Assembly: GCF_007362475.1 (NCBI RefSeq)
Contig: NZ_CP041687.1
Span: forward strand, 62,001 to 126,000
DNA from: Chryseobacterium sp. SNU WT5
GTDB lineage: Bacteria; Bacteroidota; Bacteroidia; Flavobacteriales; Weeksellaceae
Direction: 5' to 3'
Length of the DNA stretch: 64,000 nt
The notes under the pieces were generated by a model. That model was not told where the DNA came from. It worked only from the letters and a program-made list of their open reading frames with translations, and did not search any database. The translations under genes were made by a program, and so were the position numbers. Positions 8,977 through 18,175 of the stretch are shown here, piece after piece; the first letter of the stretch is position 1; every line of letters begins with the position of its first letter.

Positions 8977-9819
8977 ATGAAAATTATTATACACGGAGGA
9001 TTTTTCTCCGAAAGCGATCAAAGTCACGAGGTAAAAGTTTCAAAACAGAATTCCCTACAAGCAATTGCTAAAAAATCTTTCGAATTTTTAAAAAATCATT
9101 CTGCCGTAGAGACTGTGGTTTATGCAGTGACTCTTTTAGAAGATGATGAATTATACAATGCTGGTACAGGCTCACAAATTCAAAGTGATGGCAAGATCCG
9201 AATGAGCGCTTCCTTAATGAATGGTGAAACACAAAAATTTTCAGGAGTTATAAATATTGAAAATGTAAAAAATCCCATTAATATTGCTCAGATTTTGATG
9301 AAGGAGGACGATCGCGTTCTGGGTGGAAACGGGGCAAAGAAATATGCTTCAGAAAACGGTTTTACAGAATTCTCTACTGAAATCCCACAACGTAGAAAAG
9401 AATATGAGGAGAAATTAAAAAACGGTGGAAAAGGAACAGTAGGTTGTGTAGCCCTTGACTCAAATGGAAAATTAGCAGCAGCTACTTCTACTGGAGGGAA
9501 AGGTTTCGAAATTGTAGGAAGAATCTCAGACTCTGCAACTGTTGCAGGAAATTATGCCAACGAATATTGTGCGGTAAGTTGTACCGGTGTTGGTGAAGAT
9601 ATTGTGAGTAATGCGACCGCTGCAAAAATTGTCGTACGAGTTACGGATGGTCTTCCATTAAAAGAAGCAGTAGAGAGAACATTTAAAGAACTTAAAGAAA
9701 TCAATGGTTTTGCAGGTGCAATTGCAATCGATAAGCATGGGAATATTGCTCATCAGGATTCTCATCCAACAATGGTATTTACGAGTTTCGATGGTGAGAA
9801 TTTCGATATTTTCAATTAA
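8977..9819 (+). CDS. iaaA: Isoaspartyl peptidase / plant-type asparaginase
   Basis: Ntn-hydrolase that hydrolyses beta-aspartyl dipeptides, here most likely beta-Asp-Arg released by CphB, giving free Asp and Arg. It is 280 residues long. The autoprocessing site is GGKGTVGCVALD, where the Thr after KG becomes the new N-terminal nucleophile, followed by ATSTGGKGFEIVGRISDS and CTGVGED. The N-terminus MKIIIHGGF is typical. It is somewhat shorter than the E. coli enzyme but has all the key blocks. It lies in one operon with cphB. Confidence 0.93.
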   Translation: MKIIIHGGFFSESDQSHEVKVSKQNSLQAIAKKSFEFLKNHSAVETVVYAVTLLEDDELYNAGTGSQIQSDGKIRMSASLMNGETQKFSGVINIENVKNPINIAQILMKEDDRVLGGNGAKKYASENGFTEFSTEIPQRRKEYEEKLKNGGKGTVGCVALDSNGKLAAATSTGGKGFEIVGRISDSATVAGNYANEYCAVSCTGVGEDIVSNATAAKIVVRVTDGLPLKEAVERTFKELKEINGFAGAIAIDKHGNIAHQDSHPTMVFTSFDGENFDIFN

Positions 9820-9897
9820 ATTGAATTAAAAATAGAACTTAATTATAAAATTGCATCAATTTTGCAAGTGTAATCAATATCATTAAAATAAAAAATT

Positions 9898-10080
9898 ATG
9901 AAAAGATTATTTGCAGTTGTAGTATTAGGTACATTGTGTTTCACGAGCTGTGCACAAAAAGAAGAGAAAAGAGAAGAATTTAAAGATGAACACAGCGTTG
10001 AACAAAAAAGAAATGCAGGCGTTGATTCTGCGGCATTTAATGATGAAAATCAGCGGCAAGATTCTCTTTCTGTAAAATAA
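9898..10080 (+). CDS. Small predicted lipoprotein, unknown function
   Basis: Sixty residues. A short signal peptide ends in a lipobox (LCFTSC, Cys at about 19), so the mature part would be a highly charged peptide of about 40 residues anchored to the membrane. The ATG follows an AT-rich gap after iaaA, and a strong bidirectional terminator begins just after the stop, which supports it as a real transcript end. I recognise no domain. Confidence 0.7.
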   Translation: MKRLFAVVVLGTLCFTSCAQKEEKREEFKDEHSVEQKRNAGVDSAAFNDENQRQDSLSVK

Positions 10081-10089
10081 ATGAAAAAA

Positions 10090-10111
10090 AAATGCGTCTG
10101 CGGACGCATTT
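10090..10111. terminator. Bidirectional terminator, lipoprotein gene / fabH
   Basis: AAATGCGTC-TGCG-GACGCATTT with A-run before and T-run after. It serves the converging small lipoprotein gene and fabH. Confidence 0.93.
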
Positions 10112-10150
10112 TTTATTTCTATAAAACTGTTTAGAATTACTAAAATATCG

Positions 10151-11173
10151 TTAGTATTCAAATAGAACAGATCCCCAAGTAAACCCACTTCCAAAGGCGG
10201 AAATAAGGACGAGGTCTCCTCTGCTGATTTTACCATTCTGTATAGCCTCACTTAGCGCAATCGGAATAGATGCTGCCGTTGTATTCCCGAACCGCTGAAT
10301 ATTATTATATATTTTTTCGTCTGGTAATCCAAAACGCTTCTGTACAAACTGTGCAATTCTTAAATTGGCCTGATGAGGAATAAACATATCCAGATCTTCA
10401 GGTATTTTCCCAGCCTTTTCAAGTGCTTCGATCATGGTTTCCGGAAATCTGGTTACCGCATGTTTGAAAACAAAATTACCATTCATCACTGGATAAATTT
10501 CCGCATCAGTTACCGCTTCCGGTTCTAACCTCATACGATCACTCCATCCAAATTTTGAACCTGGAAATTTAGTGCACAACTCTTCAGCATGTTTTCCTTC
10601 AGAATGCATATTTGTAGCTAGAATATCTCCTTTTTGGTCGTCTTCTGAAGCGGATAAAATAATTGCTCCGGCTCCATCTCCAAAAATAACAGATACTCCT
10701 CTACCAGCATCAGAAAAATCTAATCCAAAAGAATGCACTTCCGCACCAACAACCAAAATATTTTTATACTGGCCAGCCTTAATAAATGCATTTGCAACGC
10801 TCATTGCATAAACAAAACCTGAACATTGGTTCCGGACATCTAAAGCCCCAATCGTATCACAACCCAGCATTTCCTGCAATAACACTCCTGACCCTGGAAA
10901 GAAATAATCTGGCGATAGTGTTGCAAAAATAATAAAGTCGATATCTTTACCGGTCATATCAGCCATTTTCAACGCAGACTCTGCAGCTTTGAATCCAAGA
11001 TAGGCCGTGGTTTCTTCTGAGTCATTCCGGTTTTTCCGGTGATGTCGTTCTTTTATACCCGTCCGTTCTGTAATCCACTCGTCATTAGTGGTCATCAATT
11101 TTGAAAGATCGTCGTTGGTTACTATATTTTCTGGAACATAATGTCCAATTCCTTTAATGAAACTTTTAATCAT
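10151..11173 (-). CDS. fabH: 3-oxoacyl-ACP synthase III (KAS III)
   Basis: Condenses a primer acyl-CoA with malonyl-ACP to start fatty-acid synthesis. The 340 residues carry the catalytic triad in the usual blocks: DVRNQCSGFVYAM (Cys), IPHQANLRI (His) and RFGNTTAASIP (Asn). TNDEWITERTGI near residue 30 and the C-terminal ISAFGSGFTWGS are typical of FabH. It stands alone, away from other fab genes, so it may be a second copy or a branched-chain primer enzyme (not decidable here). A TATCTTTG -7 box lies at 11191-11198 on the minus strand. Confidence 0.95.
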   Translation of the reverse strand: MIKSFIKGIGHYVPENIVTNDDLSKLMTTNDEWITERTGIKERHHRKNRNDSEETTAYLGFKAAESALKMADMTGKDIDFIIFATLSPDYFFPGSGVLLQEMLGCDTIGALDVRNQCSGFVYAMSVANAFIKAGQYKNILVVGAEVHSFGLDFSDAGRGVSVIFGDGAGAIILSASEDDQKGDILATNMHSEGKHAEELCTKFPGSKFGWSDRMRLEPEAVTDAEIYPVMNGNFVFKHAVTRFPETMIEALEKAGKIPEDLDMFIPHQANLRIAQFVQKRFGLPDEKIYNNIQRFGNTTAASIPIALSEAIQNGKISRGDLVLISAFGSGFTWGSVLFEY

Positions 11174-11231
11174 AAATTAAAATATTTTTGCAAAGATAAA
11201 TTATATTTGACACATAGAATATTTTGGAAAC

Positions 11232-11258
11232 TTGAAACCTAATTTTATCCTAAATTTG
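11232..11258 (+). promoter_or_regulatory. corA promoter, leaderless layout
   Basis: TTG at 11232-11234, 16-nt spacer, TAAATTTG at 11251-11258, then CGAG and the ATG at 11263. The spacer is one short of the usual 17-19 nt. Confidence 0.6.
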
Positions 11259-11262
11259 CGAG

Positions 11263-12165
11263 ATGCCGTTAGAAATTTTATTTAAAAATGATTTTTGTGA
11301 ATGGGTTGATGTAGAATCGCCTACCGAAGAAGATTTGAACTATCTACATAACAAATACAACATCAATGTTCTTTTGTTAGAAGATACCATAGATGCAAAC
11401 CATTTACCTAAGTTCGAACAGGACGGAAATTTAAACTTCTTCCTGATGCGAGAAAATACGCAATTGGAAAGATCCAATCTCAACACTATCAGCGATATTT
11501 CAACCAAATTAGGAATTTTTTTGTTGGACAATGTGATTATAACGATTCACCGGATGAAAAATCGAAGTGTTTACGAACTCAAAAAAGAGATCCTTCTTCC
11601 AGTGAATAAAGATATCAGCAGGGATCGAATCGCTCTTAATTTGGCTTTGAAAGTGATGAAATCGTTTGATGATGAATCTAAAAATCTGATAGAAATAATG
11701 GATCAGATTGAGAGCGAAATATTTCTAAAAAACACGAATCACTCTAATCACATTAGAAGACTTTATCGTTTAAAAAGAAAATCAGGTTTAAATACAAGAA
11801 TTCTCAATATTTCTACCGCATGGGTAGATAAATTTAAACTATTAGATCTAGATGAAATTGCGGTAACTGATCTAAAAGATAAGAGTAAAGATGCAATTGC
11901 GGATTTTGAACATTTGAATACTCAGGTTGCCAGTTTAATTTCGATGTTTCTCGCCATGAGTGATCAAAAGGCAAATCAGGTAATGAAAGTTCTCGCAATA
12001 TATTCGATGTATTTCTTCCCGATTACTTTTATTGCGGGGATTTATGGGATGAACTTCGTTTTTATGCCTGAACTTAATTTGAAATATGGTTATTATATTA
12101 CGCTCGGATTAATGGCCGGCATTACATTGATTACTTTTTTTTACGTGCGGAAAAAAGGTTGGTAA
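11263..12165 (+). CDS. corA: CorA-family magnesium/divalent-cation transporter
   Basis: Inner-membrane channel for Mg2+ and related cations. It is 300 residues: a cytosolic alpha/beta domain and long stalk helix (1 to about 235), then two C-terminal membrane helices. The signature YGMNF sits in the loop between them (IAGIYGMNFVFMPELN), with the second helix YYITLGLMAGITLITFFYV and a basic tail KKGW. Length and topology are normal. It is monocistronic and followed by a heptamer repeat array. Confidence 0.93.
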   Translation: MPLEILFKNDFCEWVDVESPTEEDLNYLHNKYNINVLLLEDTIDANHLPKFEQDGNLNFFLMRENTQLERSNLNTISDISTKLGIFLLDNVIITIHRMKNRSVYELKKEILLPVNKDISRDRIALNLALKVMKSFDDESKNLIEIMDQIESEIFLKNTNHSNHIRRLYRLKRKSGLNTRILNISTAWVDKFKLLDLDEIAVTDLKDKSKDAIADFEHLNTQVASLISMFLAMSDQKANQVMKVLAIYSMYFFPITFIAGIYGMNFVFMPELNLKYGYYITLGLMAGITLITFFYVRKKGW

Positions 12166-12169
12166 CTCT

Positions 12170-12218
12170 TTAGATGTTAGATGTTAGATGTTAGATGTTA
12201 GATGTTAGATGTTAGATG
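12170..12218. repeat. TTAGATG heptamer tandem array, 7 perfect copies
   Basis: Seven uninterrupted copies of TTAGATG begin 5 bp after the corA stop. A degenerate array of the same heptamer lies at 53607-53641. Confidence 0.97.
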
Positions 12219-12276
12219 AAATTTACGAATTCTAAAAAAGATTACATATGTTAAAGGTCACTTTTAAAAACAAAAA

Positions 12277-12302
12277 AAATCCCAACTTTTCAGCTGGGAT
12301 TT
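12277..12302 (-). terminator. Intrinsic terminator after the pyrophosphatase-OmpA gene
   Basis: AAATCCCA / TGGGATTT stem. On the minus strand it is followed by a run of eight T. Confidence 0.88.
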
Positions 12303-12322
12303 ATGATTTCTAAAAGAATTTT

Positions 12323-15052
12323 TTAAAAATTCAAAACACGAACATCAATTCTTCTGTTTTGTGCTTTACATTCATCAGTATCATTTGCTTCACAAACTGG
12401 AAACTGAGAACCATATCCTTCAGCTTCAACTCTGTCAGCAGCGATTCCCATTTCTAACAGTTTTAATTTAGCAGCTTGTGCACGAAGATTTGAAAGCTTT
12501 AAATTTCCCTGTTCACTTCCTGTATTATCGGTATAACCACCCAATTTCACTTTTGTATTTGGATAAGCATTTAAAATTTCAGCCAAATTGTTCAATTGCT
12601 CCTCAGAGCCTGGTTTCAAATCACTACTGCCAGTCTGGAAATAAAGGTTTTCAATAGTGAACCATTTATCTTTATTTAAAACATTCTGGTCTTCTAATTT
12701 TAATCCATTATACAAAGCAAACAACTGGCTATTTTCTCCAACTCCGATTGATTTGTTGCTCAATTTTATTTCTTGAATATTTCCAGTGTCATACACGAAA
12801 TCACCATCTTCATTAAGCGTTCCTTTTACTACTACTGGAACAATAGCATTCTGGCCAGCTACGACAATAGGTGCAGCTGTTATTCCAACTAATTTTTGTA
12901 ATGATTCTAATTTATCTTTTCGATTTTCTTCGATTTTATCTTTATGCATCACCGCTAAAGTCGGAGCAATTACTAAAGAAATTATCGACATTAATTTTAT
13001 CAAAATATTCATCGATGGTCCAGAGGTATCTTTGAAAGGATCACCTACGGTATCTCCGGTAACTGATGCTTTGTGGGCTTCAGAACCTTTGTAATGCGTT
13101 TCACCATTGATTTCAACTCCTTGCTCAAAAGATTTTTTAGCGTTATCCCAAGCACCTCCGGCGTTATTTTGAAAGATTCCCATCAACACTCCAGAAACAG
13201 TAGCACCTGCTAAAAATCCTCCTAAAACTTCTGGTCCAAAAATGAATCCCATAATTAAAGGTGACACCAAAGCAATTGCTCCGGGAAGCATCATTTTTTT
13301 AAGCGATGCATCTGTAGAGATCGCTACACATTTCTCATATTCAGGAACTGCTTTTCCTTCTAAGATTCCAGGAATCTCCCGGAACTGACGACGAACTTCT
13401 TCTACCATCGCCATTGCAGCAGTACCTACCGCTCTAATCGCAAGAGATGAGAAGATGAATGGAATCATGGCTCCAACAAATAGTCCTGCCAAAACATCGG
13501 CTCTATAAATATCAATTCCATCAATACCTGCAATTCCTACGAAGGCAGCAAATAATGCCAACGCTGTTAAGGCAGCAGAAGCTATTGCAAATCCTTTTCC
13601 TGTAGCTGCTGTAGTATTTCCTACTGCATCAAGAACATCTGTTCTTTCTCGCACTTCTTTTGGTAATTCACTCATCTCTGCAATACCACCTGCGTTATCA
13701 GCAATCGGTCCGAAAGCATCAATCGCCAACTGCATTGCTGTAGTTGCCATCATTCCTGCGGCAGCAATTGCTACACCGTAAAGTCCTGCACAATAATAGG
13801 ATCCATAAATACCACCTGCTAAAACAAGAATTGGTAACATGGTAGATTCCATCCCAACTGCGAGTCCGCCAATAATGTTGGTTGCGTGACCTGTAGAAGA
13901 TTGTTTGATGATACTTTTAACCGGTTTTTTACCCATCGCGGTGTAATATTCTGTAATGATACTCATTAAAGTACCAACTACTAATCCTACGATGATTGCA
14001 CCAAAAACTCCCATTTTTGTAAATTCATGACCTCTTAAAGTCATCGTTTCCGGCATTAAATAATTCACCAGGAAGTAAGAAGAAATCGCTGTTAAAACAA
14101 TACTTCCCCAGTTTCCTAAGTTTAACGCATTCTGAACTGGAGCAATATCTAAACTTGTAGTTTCACCAATTTTCACAAACAAGGTTCCGATCATTGAATA
14201 GATAATCCCTGTTCCTGCAATTAACATTGGTAAAAGAATTGGAGCAAAACCTCCAAATGCATCGATAGATAAAGTCTCTCTACCCAAAACCATCGTTGCT
14301 AAAACTGTTGCAACATAAGAACCGAATAAATCGGCGCCCATTCCTGCAACATCTCCCACATTGTCTCCAACGTTATCAGCGATCGTCGCTGGGTTTCTAG
14401 GATCATCTTCTGGAATTCCAGCTTCAACTTTCCCAACTAGATCGGCACCAACATCGGCTGCTTTGGTATAAATACCTCCACCAACTCTAGCGAAAAGTGC
14501 AATAGATTCTGCACCTAAAGAGAATCCTGTAAGAATCTCAATGGTTCTTTCCATCTCATGAGAATCTACTCCCGCACCTGGCGCAAAAATTTGTTTAATG
14601 ATGATGTACAAACCACCTAAACCTAAAACTGCTAAACCAGCGACCCCCATTCCCATTACGGAACCTCCAGTGAATGAAACTTTCAATGCTTTTGACAATG
14701 AAGTTTTTGCTGCTTCAGCTGTTCTTACGTTAGATTTGGTCGCAATCTTCATTCCGATAAATCCTGCAAGCGCAGAAAGAATTGCACCTAGAACGAATGC
14801 AATACCGATACTCCAGTGAGAATTGGCACTTGATCCACCCATTACAGCTAATAAAATTGCAACGACTATTACGAAATAACCCATTACTTTGTACTCCGCT
14901 TTTAAGAAAGCCATTGCTCCATCTGAAATATAACCGGCAATTTCCTTCATGCGGTCATTACCTGCATTTTGCTTACTCACCCAAGAGCTTTGAACAAAGG
15001 TGTAGATTAAGGCTATAATACCAAATATTGGTACTAAATAAAATAACTCCAT
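12323..15052 (-). CDS. hppA: Membrane-bound pyrophosphatase with C-terminal OmpA-like domain
   Basis: Integral-membrane ion pump driven by pyrophosphate hydrolysis. Of 909 residues, about 1-705 are the polytopic M-PPase core, with the substrate/Mg blocks DVGADLVGKVE and DNVGDNVGDVAGMGADLFGS. GNTTAATGKG has Ala/Gly at the sites where K+-independent enzymes have Lys/Thr, so it is probably K+-dependent. After a linker, the last 115 residues or so (from about 795) are an OmpA-like peptidoglycan-binding domain: NLYFQTGSSDLKPGS, GYTDNTGS, LSNLRA and AQNRRIDVRV. Ordinary M-PPases end near 660-810 residues and lack this domain. The C-terminus of M-PPases is extracytoplasmic, so the domain would reach the wall. 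Pumped ion (H+ or Na+) is not settled. Confidence 0.94.
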   Translation of the reverse strand: MELFYLVPIFGIIALIYTFVQSSWVSKQNAGNDRMKEIAGYISDGAMAFLKAEYKVMGYFVIVVAILLAVMGGSSANSHWSIGIAFVLGAILSALAGFIGMKIATKSNVRTAEAAKTSLSKALKVSFTGGSVMGMGVAGLAVLGLGGLYIIIKQIFAPGAGVDSHEMERTIEILTGFSLGAESIALFARVGGGIYTKAADVGADLVGKVEAGIPEDDPRNPATIADNVGDNVGDVAGMGADLFGSYVATVLATMVLGRETLSIDAFGGFAPILLPMLIAGTGIIYSMIGTLFVKIGETTSLDIAPVQNALNLGNWGSIVLTAISSYFLVNYLMPETMTLRGHEFTKMGVFGAIIVGLVVGTLMSIITEYYTAMGKKPVKSIIKQSSTGHATNIIGGLAVGMESTMLPILVLAGGIYGSYYCAGLYGVAIAAAGMMATTAMQLAIDAFGPIADNAGGIAEMSELPKEVRERTDVLDAVGNTTAATGKGFAIASAALTALALFAAFVGIAGIDGIDIYRADVLAGLFVGAMIPFIFSSLAIRAVGTAAMAMVEEVRRQFREIPGILEGKAVPEYEKCVAISTDASLKKMMLPGAIALVSPLIMGFIFGPEVLGGFLAGATVSGVLMGIFQNNAGGAWDNAKKSFEQGVEINGETHYKGSEAHKASVTGDTVGDPFKDTSGPSMNILIKLMSIISLVIAPTLAVMHKDKIEENRKDKLESLQKLVGITAAPIVVAGQNAIVPVVVKGTLNEDGDFVYDTGNIQEIKLSNKSIGVGENSQLFALYNGLKLEDQNVLNKDKWFTIENLYFQTGSSDLKPGSEEQLNNLAEILNAYPNTKVKLGGYTDNTGSEQGNLKLSNLRAQAAKLKLLEMGIAADRVEAEGYGSQFPVCEANDTDECKAQNRRIDVRVLNF

Positions 15053-15158
15053 AGACTACTTTTTAATGTTAATTTGTTAATGTTAATTTTATGTTAATAA
15101 AATTGATTACCGAAAGTACACTTTTTTTTTAAATTGTTGATGGTTTCTTAAAAAATAA

Positions 15159-15188
15159 AAATAGACAAATGCAAACATTTGTCTATTT
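15159..15188 (-). terminator. Intrinsic terminator after ppa
   Basis: A 13-bp perfect stem (AAATAGACAAATG with CATTTGTCTATTT) with a 4-nt loop, followed on the minus strand by a T-rich stretch. Confidence 0.85.
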
Positions 15189-15212
15189 AAAATTAATATA
15201 TTATCAGAGGAA

Positions 15213-15824
15213 TTACCCTCCAAATTTATTAGCATAATCTTTTTGCGAAGCTTGAATCACTTTTTTGGCATGTTCTGCTCCGTATACTTCATGAATGGTA
15301 CACTTTGCAGGTTCATCTGGGAGATTCTTGTACGTTAAGAAATAGTGCATTAATCGCTTCACTTCAGCCTCAGGTAATTCTGTAATATCTCGGAAATGAC
15401 CAAAAGCATGATCTCCTTTCATTACTGCAACAATTTTATCATCAGCTTCTCCTTTATCGATCATTTTGAAACCACCGATTGGCAAAGCTTCCATCAACAT
15501 ACCACCAGAGTGAATGTTGTGAGAACTCAATACACAAATATCAAGAGGATCCAAATCCCCCATATCTACATTTTGCGCCCCACTTTCAACTGCTAATTTC
15601 AAAACTTCGTCATGACAATATGTTCTAGGAATAAATCCATATAATGCAGGAATAATATTAGAAAACTGTTGTGGACGGTCAACTTTCAGGTAACCACTTT
15701 GCTTATCGATTTCATATTTGATAGTGTCACTAGGCACAATTTCTACAAATACATTTACAACATTTGGCGATTCATCCCCAACAGGGATTCCATGCCATGG
15801 GTGTGCTTTAAAATTAGGTATCAT
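15213..15824 (-). CDS. ppa: Soluble inorganic pyrophosphatase (family I)
   Basis: Cytosolic enzyme hydrolysing PPi to two phosphates. The 203 residues have the family I metal/substrate blocks: VEIVPSDTIKYEIDK, a DLDPLDICVLS acidic block (about 91-101) and a short KMIDKGEADDKIVAV segment. It sits 161 bp upstream of the membrane pyrophosphatase gene, with a terminator in between, so the two are separate transcripts. Nine bases separate it from the preceding membrane-protein gene, which suggests those two are co-transcribed. Confidence 0.95.
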   Translation of the reverse strand: MIPNFKAHPWHGIPVGDESPNVVNVFVEIVPSDTIKYEIDKQSGYLKVDRPQQFSNIIPALYGFIPRTYCHDEVLKLAVESGAQNVDMGDLDPLDICVLSSHNIHSGGMLMEALPIGGFKMIDKGEADDKIVAVMKGDHAFGHFRDITELPEAEVKRLMHYFLTYKNLPDEPAKCTIHEVYGAEHAKKVIQASQKDYANKFGG

Positions 15825-15833
15825 TTTTATTTT

Positions 15834-16361
15834 TTAATTTACAATTAAATTTTCTTTTCTAAGGTCTTCAATACATGACGAAATATAATCGTCTTCGTTC
15901 ATATAATTCATTAAAAAAACAGTTTTAAAATCCTGTAAAGTACTTTCGCTACTTAGATTTTCGTATGTTTTATGCATTAAATGCACTACGTTATTTTTAC
16001 TGTTAACCACTTTGTTCCAGGAATTCTTCGTGAGGTATAATTGTTGGGAGGCATTGTAATCAAATTCTTCATTAATAGTCTTTTCTACTAAAAAAAGATA
16101 TTCATGTGCTGCAAGACTGCCATCAAATTTTGTAACCAGATTCGCGGGTTTTAAACGTTCTAAAAAAAGAGTAATTCTTTCATATGCTTGTACGCGGTGC
16201 TCAGATTGTCCTTTTATCGTCAATAATTTTATTTCATTTTCTTTCAGCTTGATGTAAGTAAACACAAACTGTCTTAGTAATATTAGAAAAGGAATTGCCA
16301 ATAATACTGCAAAGAAATAAGGAAAATAGGCAGTGTTAAAAAAATTGTATATGATCGACAT
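15834..16361 (-). CDS. Conserved membrane protein, unknown function
   Basis: It has 175 residues. One N-terminal membrane helix (about 14-34, FFAVLLAIPFLILLRQFVF) is followed by a charged cytosolic region with predicted helices. It resembles Bacteroidota proteins of unknown function; DUF7935 is my best guess, from memory. A TAAATTTG box lies on the minus strand at 16379-16386, a suitable distance before the start. It is first in a two-gene transcript with ppa. Confidence 0.8.
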   Translation of the reverse strand: MSIIYNFFNTAYFPYFFAVLLAIPFLILLRQFVFTYIKLKENEIKLLTIKGQSEHRVQAYERITLFLERLKPANLVTKFDGSLAAHEYLFLVEKTINEEFDYNASQQLYLTKNSWNKVVNSKNNVVHLMHKTYENLSSESTLQDFKTVFLMNYMNEDDYISSCIEDLRKENLIVN

Positions 16362-16439
16362 TACAGGATTTGAGGGTGCAAATTTACGGAAATTTTAATT
16401 CAACACCTTACACATATTGCAAATTTGATATGCAATATT

Positions 16440-17204
16440 TTATTTTCGGCTTACTTTATAAATAATTTCACGTTTCCCATTCCCTAAAGACATTTTAATC
16501 TTTTCTTCTTCACTGAAATTCATCCGATAATCAATCTTTTCAATAATCATTTTTTCATTCCCAATTCTGGCAGCAAAATCGTTTCCATAGAGTCGTTCCA
16601 GATCTTTCTCTCCATAGACATTAAGTCTTTCTCGCGGAGTTTTATATTTTTTATCTTCGATTGTTTTCTGAGAATTTAGATCCATTAATGAAAGTAAAAA
16701 CAAATTACCATCTTTTCCCAACACCCGGTAAAGCTCGTGCAGTGCTTTATTTTCTGCAGAAACATGTCCTAATACATGCGAGCAGATGATAAAGTCAAAC
16801 TTTTCGTTTTCGAATTCCAATCTGGTAATATCCATTTTATAGGTCGCAAGATTCGGATTGAGGTCTACATCAATATAATTTGGATTTTTCTTCAATCTAT
16901 TTTTCAAAGGTTGTTCTGGTGCAAAATGAAGAACATTCGGAGTACCTTCAAAAATTGTAGTTTCATTTTTAAGATAAAGGTAGAGCAGACGGGTTCTTTC
17001 TAGAGAACCACAGTTGGCACAAACCGCATTCTCTCTGAGTTCCATACCATTTCCCTTCTCCAAAAACTTAGCAGAAGGCTTCTCACAACAAGGACAATAG
17101 AACTGATTACCTTTTAAAAACAAGGCTTTTATTTTCCTGATGTCAACATGAATTTGATTGCGTACTTTTTCAGGAACTACTTTCCTATAAAGCATTTTTA
17201 TCAT
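16440..17204 (-). CDS. SAM-dependent methyltransferase with N-terminal Cys-rich zinc ribbon
   Basis: The 254-residue protein has four cysteines in two pairs, FYCPCCEKP (about 36-44) and AVCANCGSLER (about 60-70), that look like a zinc ribbon. A class I methyltransferase domain follows: VLHFAPEQPL, then YIDVDLNP, FDFIICSHVLGHV and YRVLGKDGNLFL (motifs II-III). Substrate unknown. Its start overlaps the deacetylase stop by 4 nt, so the two are translationally coupled. The set with a deacetylase and an acyltransferase suggests surface-glycan modification (inference). Confidence 0.85.
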   Translation of the reverse strand: MIKMLYRKVVPEKVRNQIHVDIRKIKALFLKGNQFYCPCCEKPSAKFLEKGNGMELRENAVCANCGSLERTRLLYLYLKNETTIFEGTPNVLHFAPEQPLKNRLKKNPNYIDVDLNPNLATYKMDITRLEFENEKFDFIICSHVLGHVSAENKALHELYRVLGKDGNLFLLSLMDLNSQKTIEDKKYKTPRERLNVYGEKDLERLYGNDFAARIGNEKMIIEKIDYRMNFSEEEKIKMSLGNGKREIIYKVSRK

Positions 17205-18175
17205 CGTCTGATTTTATTTTTATTTAAAAAAGCTTTTGCAAAGTAATACATATATTCGCCTTTAATTATTTGTTGAGCGGTTAAATGAGGATATTCCATC
17301 AAGATTCGATGAAAATGATTCGGAAAGTGATCCTTCTTCAGCCCCGCCGTTCCGAATGATTTTAAAATTTCCCCCTCAGAACACAACCACTCAAAAAATT
17401 GATTTTCAACCCGATCATCGCCATATGGAAAGCAGAAATATAAATCTTCTGCAAGAAGTTCATTTTTTAAAAAATTATTAACCTGCTGTACTTCTATTTT
17501 TTGATTTTTAAAAGCAAGTGTGCTGAAACGAGGGTGACTAAGACTATGGTTACCTATATTAAAACCCATTTTCTTCATCTCTTTTAATTCCGCCGTAGAA
17601 AGATATGGCCTTTGCTCCATTAAATAATCACTGAAATTGATTTGCAACAAAGCAGCAAGTTCATCAACTTTTTTCTCTTCTAATATTTTTTTTACTTTAC
17701 CTTCAAGATCGATTTCTTCACACTTCATATATTCTGAAGCTACTCTTAGATTTGATTCCGAGTGATTAAGTTGGTGTAGAATAAGGCTTATTTTGTGTCT
17801 TATAAACATTTTTTTGTTATCAATGAAATCCAAATTGATAAAAAAAGTGGCGTGTATTTTTCGTTCATTCAATAATTTTGCAACAAGCGAAAAGTTTTCA
17901 CTTAAACCATCATCAAAAGATAAATGGAATGCTTTTTTCGAATCGCCGAAATCATGTAAATCAATACTTTCAAAATTTCCCTGAAAAAAATCAAGGTCTT
18001 TTATGAACATTTCCTGATCTCGGTAATATCCTAATTCTGAAAAATGAGGTGCTGGCAAATCACTGACCGTATGGTAAAAGGGCAGAATCATTTTCTGACC
18101 AGACTGGCGCAAAAATTGGTCAAGAGGAATTATTTTAGTGAGCCAACTTACATTATTATAAAACTGTACACTCAT
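17201..18175 (-). CDS. Polysaccharide deacetylase family protein (NodB-like)
   Basis: The 324-residue protein carries the NodB fold marks: FHLSFDDGLSENF (motif 1, two catalytic/metal Asp), HATFFINLDF, and GNHSLSHPRFS (motif 2, two metal His). CFPYGD probably corresponds to motif 3. No signal peptide is visible, so it may act in the cytosol on a lipid- or nucleotide-linked sugar. It overlaps its neighbours by 4 nt on both sides. Confidence 0.87.
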   Translation of the reverse strand: MSVQFYNNVSWLTKIIPLDQFLRQSGQKMILPFYHTVSDLPAPHFSELGYYRDQEMFIKDLDFFQGNFESIDLHDFGDSKKAFHLSFDDGLSENFSLVAKLLNERKIHATFFINLDFIDNKKMFIRHKISLILHQLNHSESNLRVASEYMKCEEIDLEGKVKKILEEKKVDELAALLQINFSDYLMEQRPYLSTAELKEMKKMGFNIGNHSLSHPRFSTLAFKNQKIEVQQVNNFLKNELLAEDLYFCFPYGDDRVENQFFEWLCSEGEILKSFGTAGLKKDHFPNHFHRILMEYPHLTAQQIIKGEYMYYFAKAFLNKNKIRR

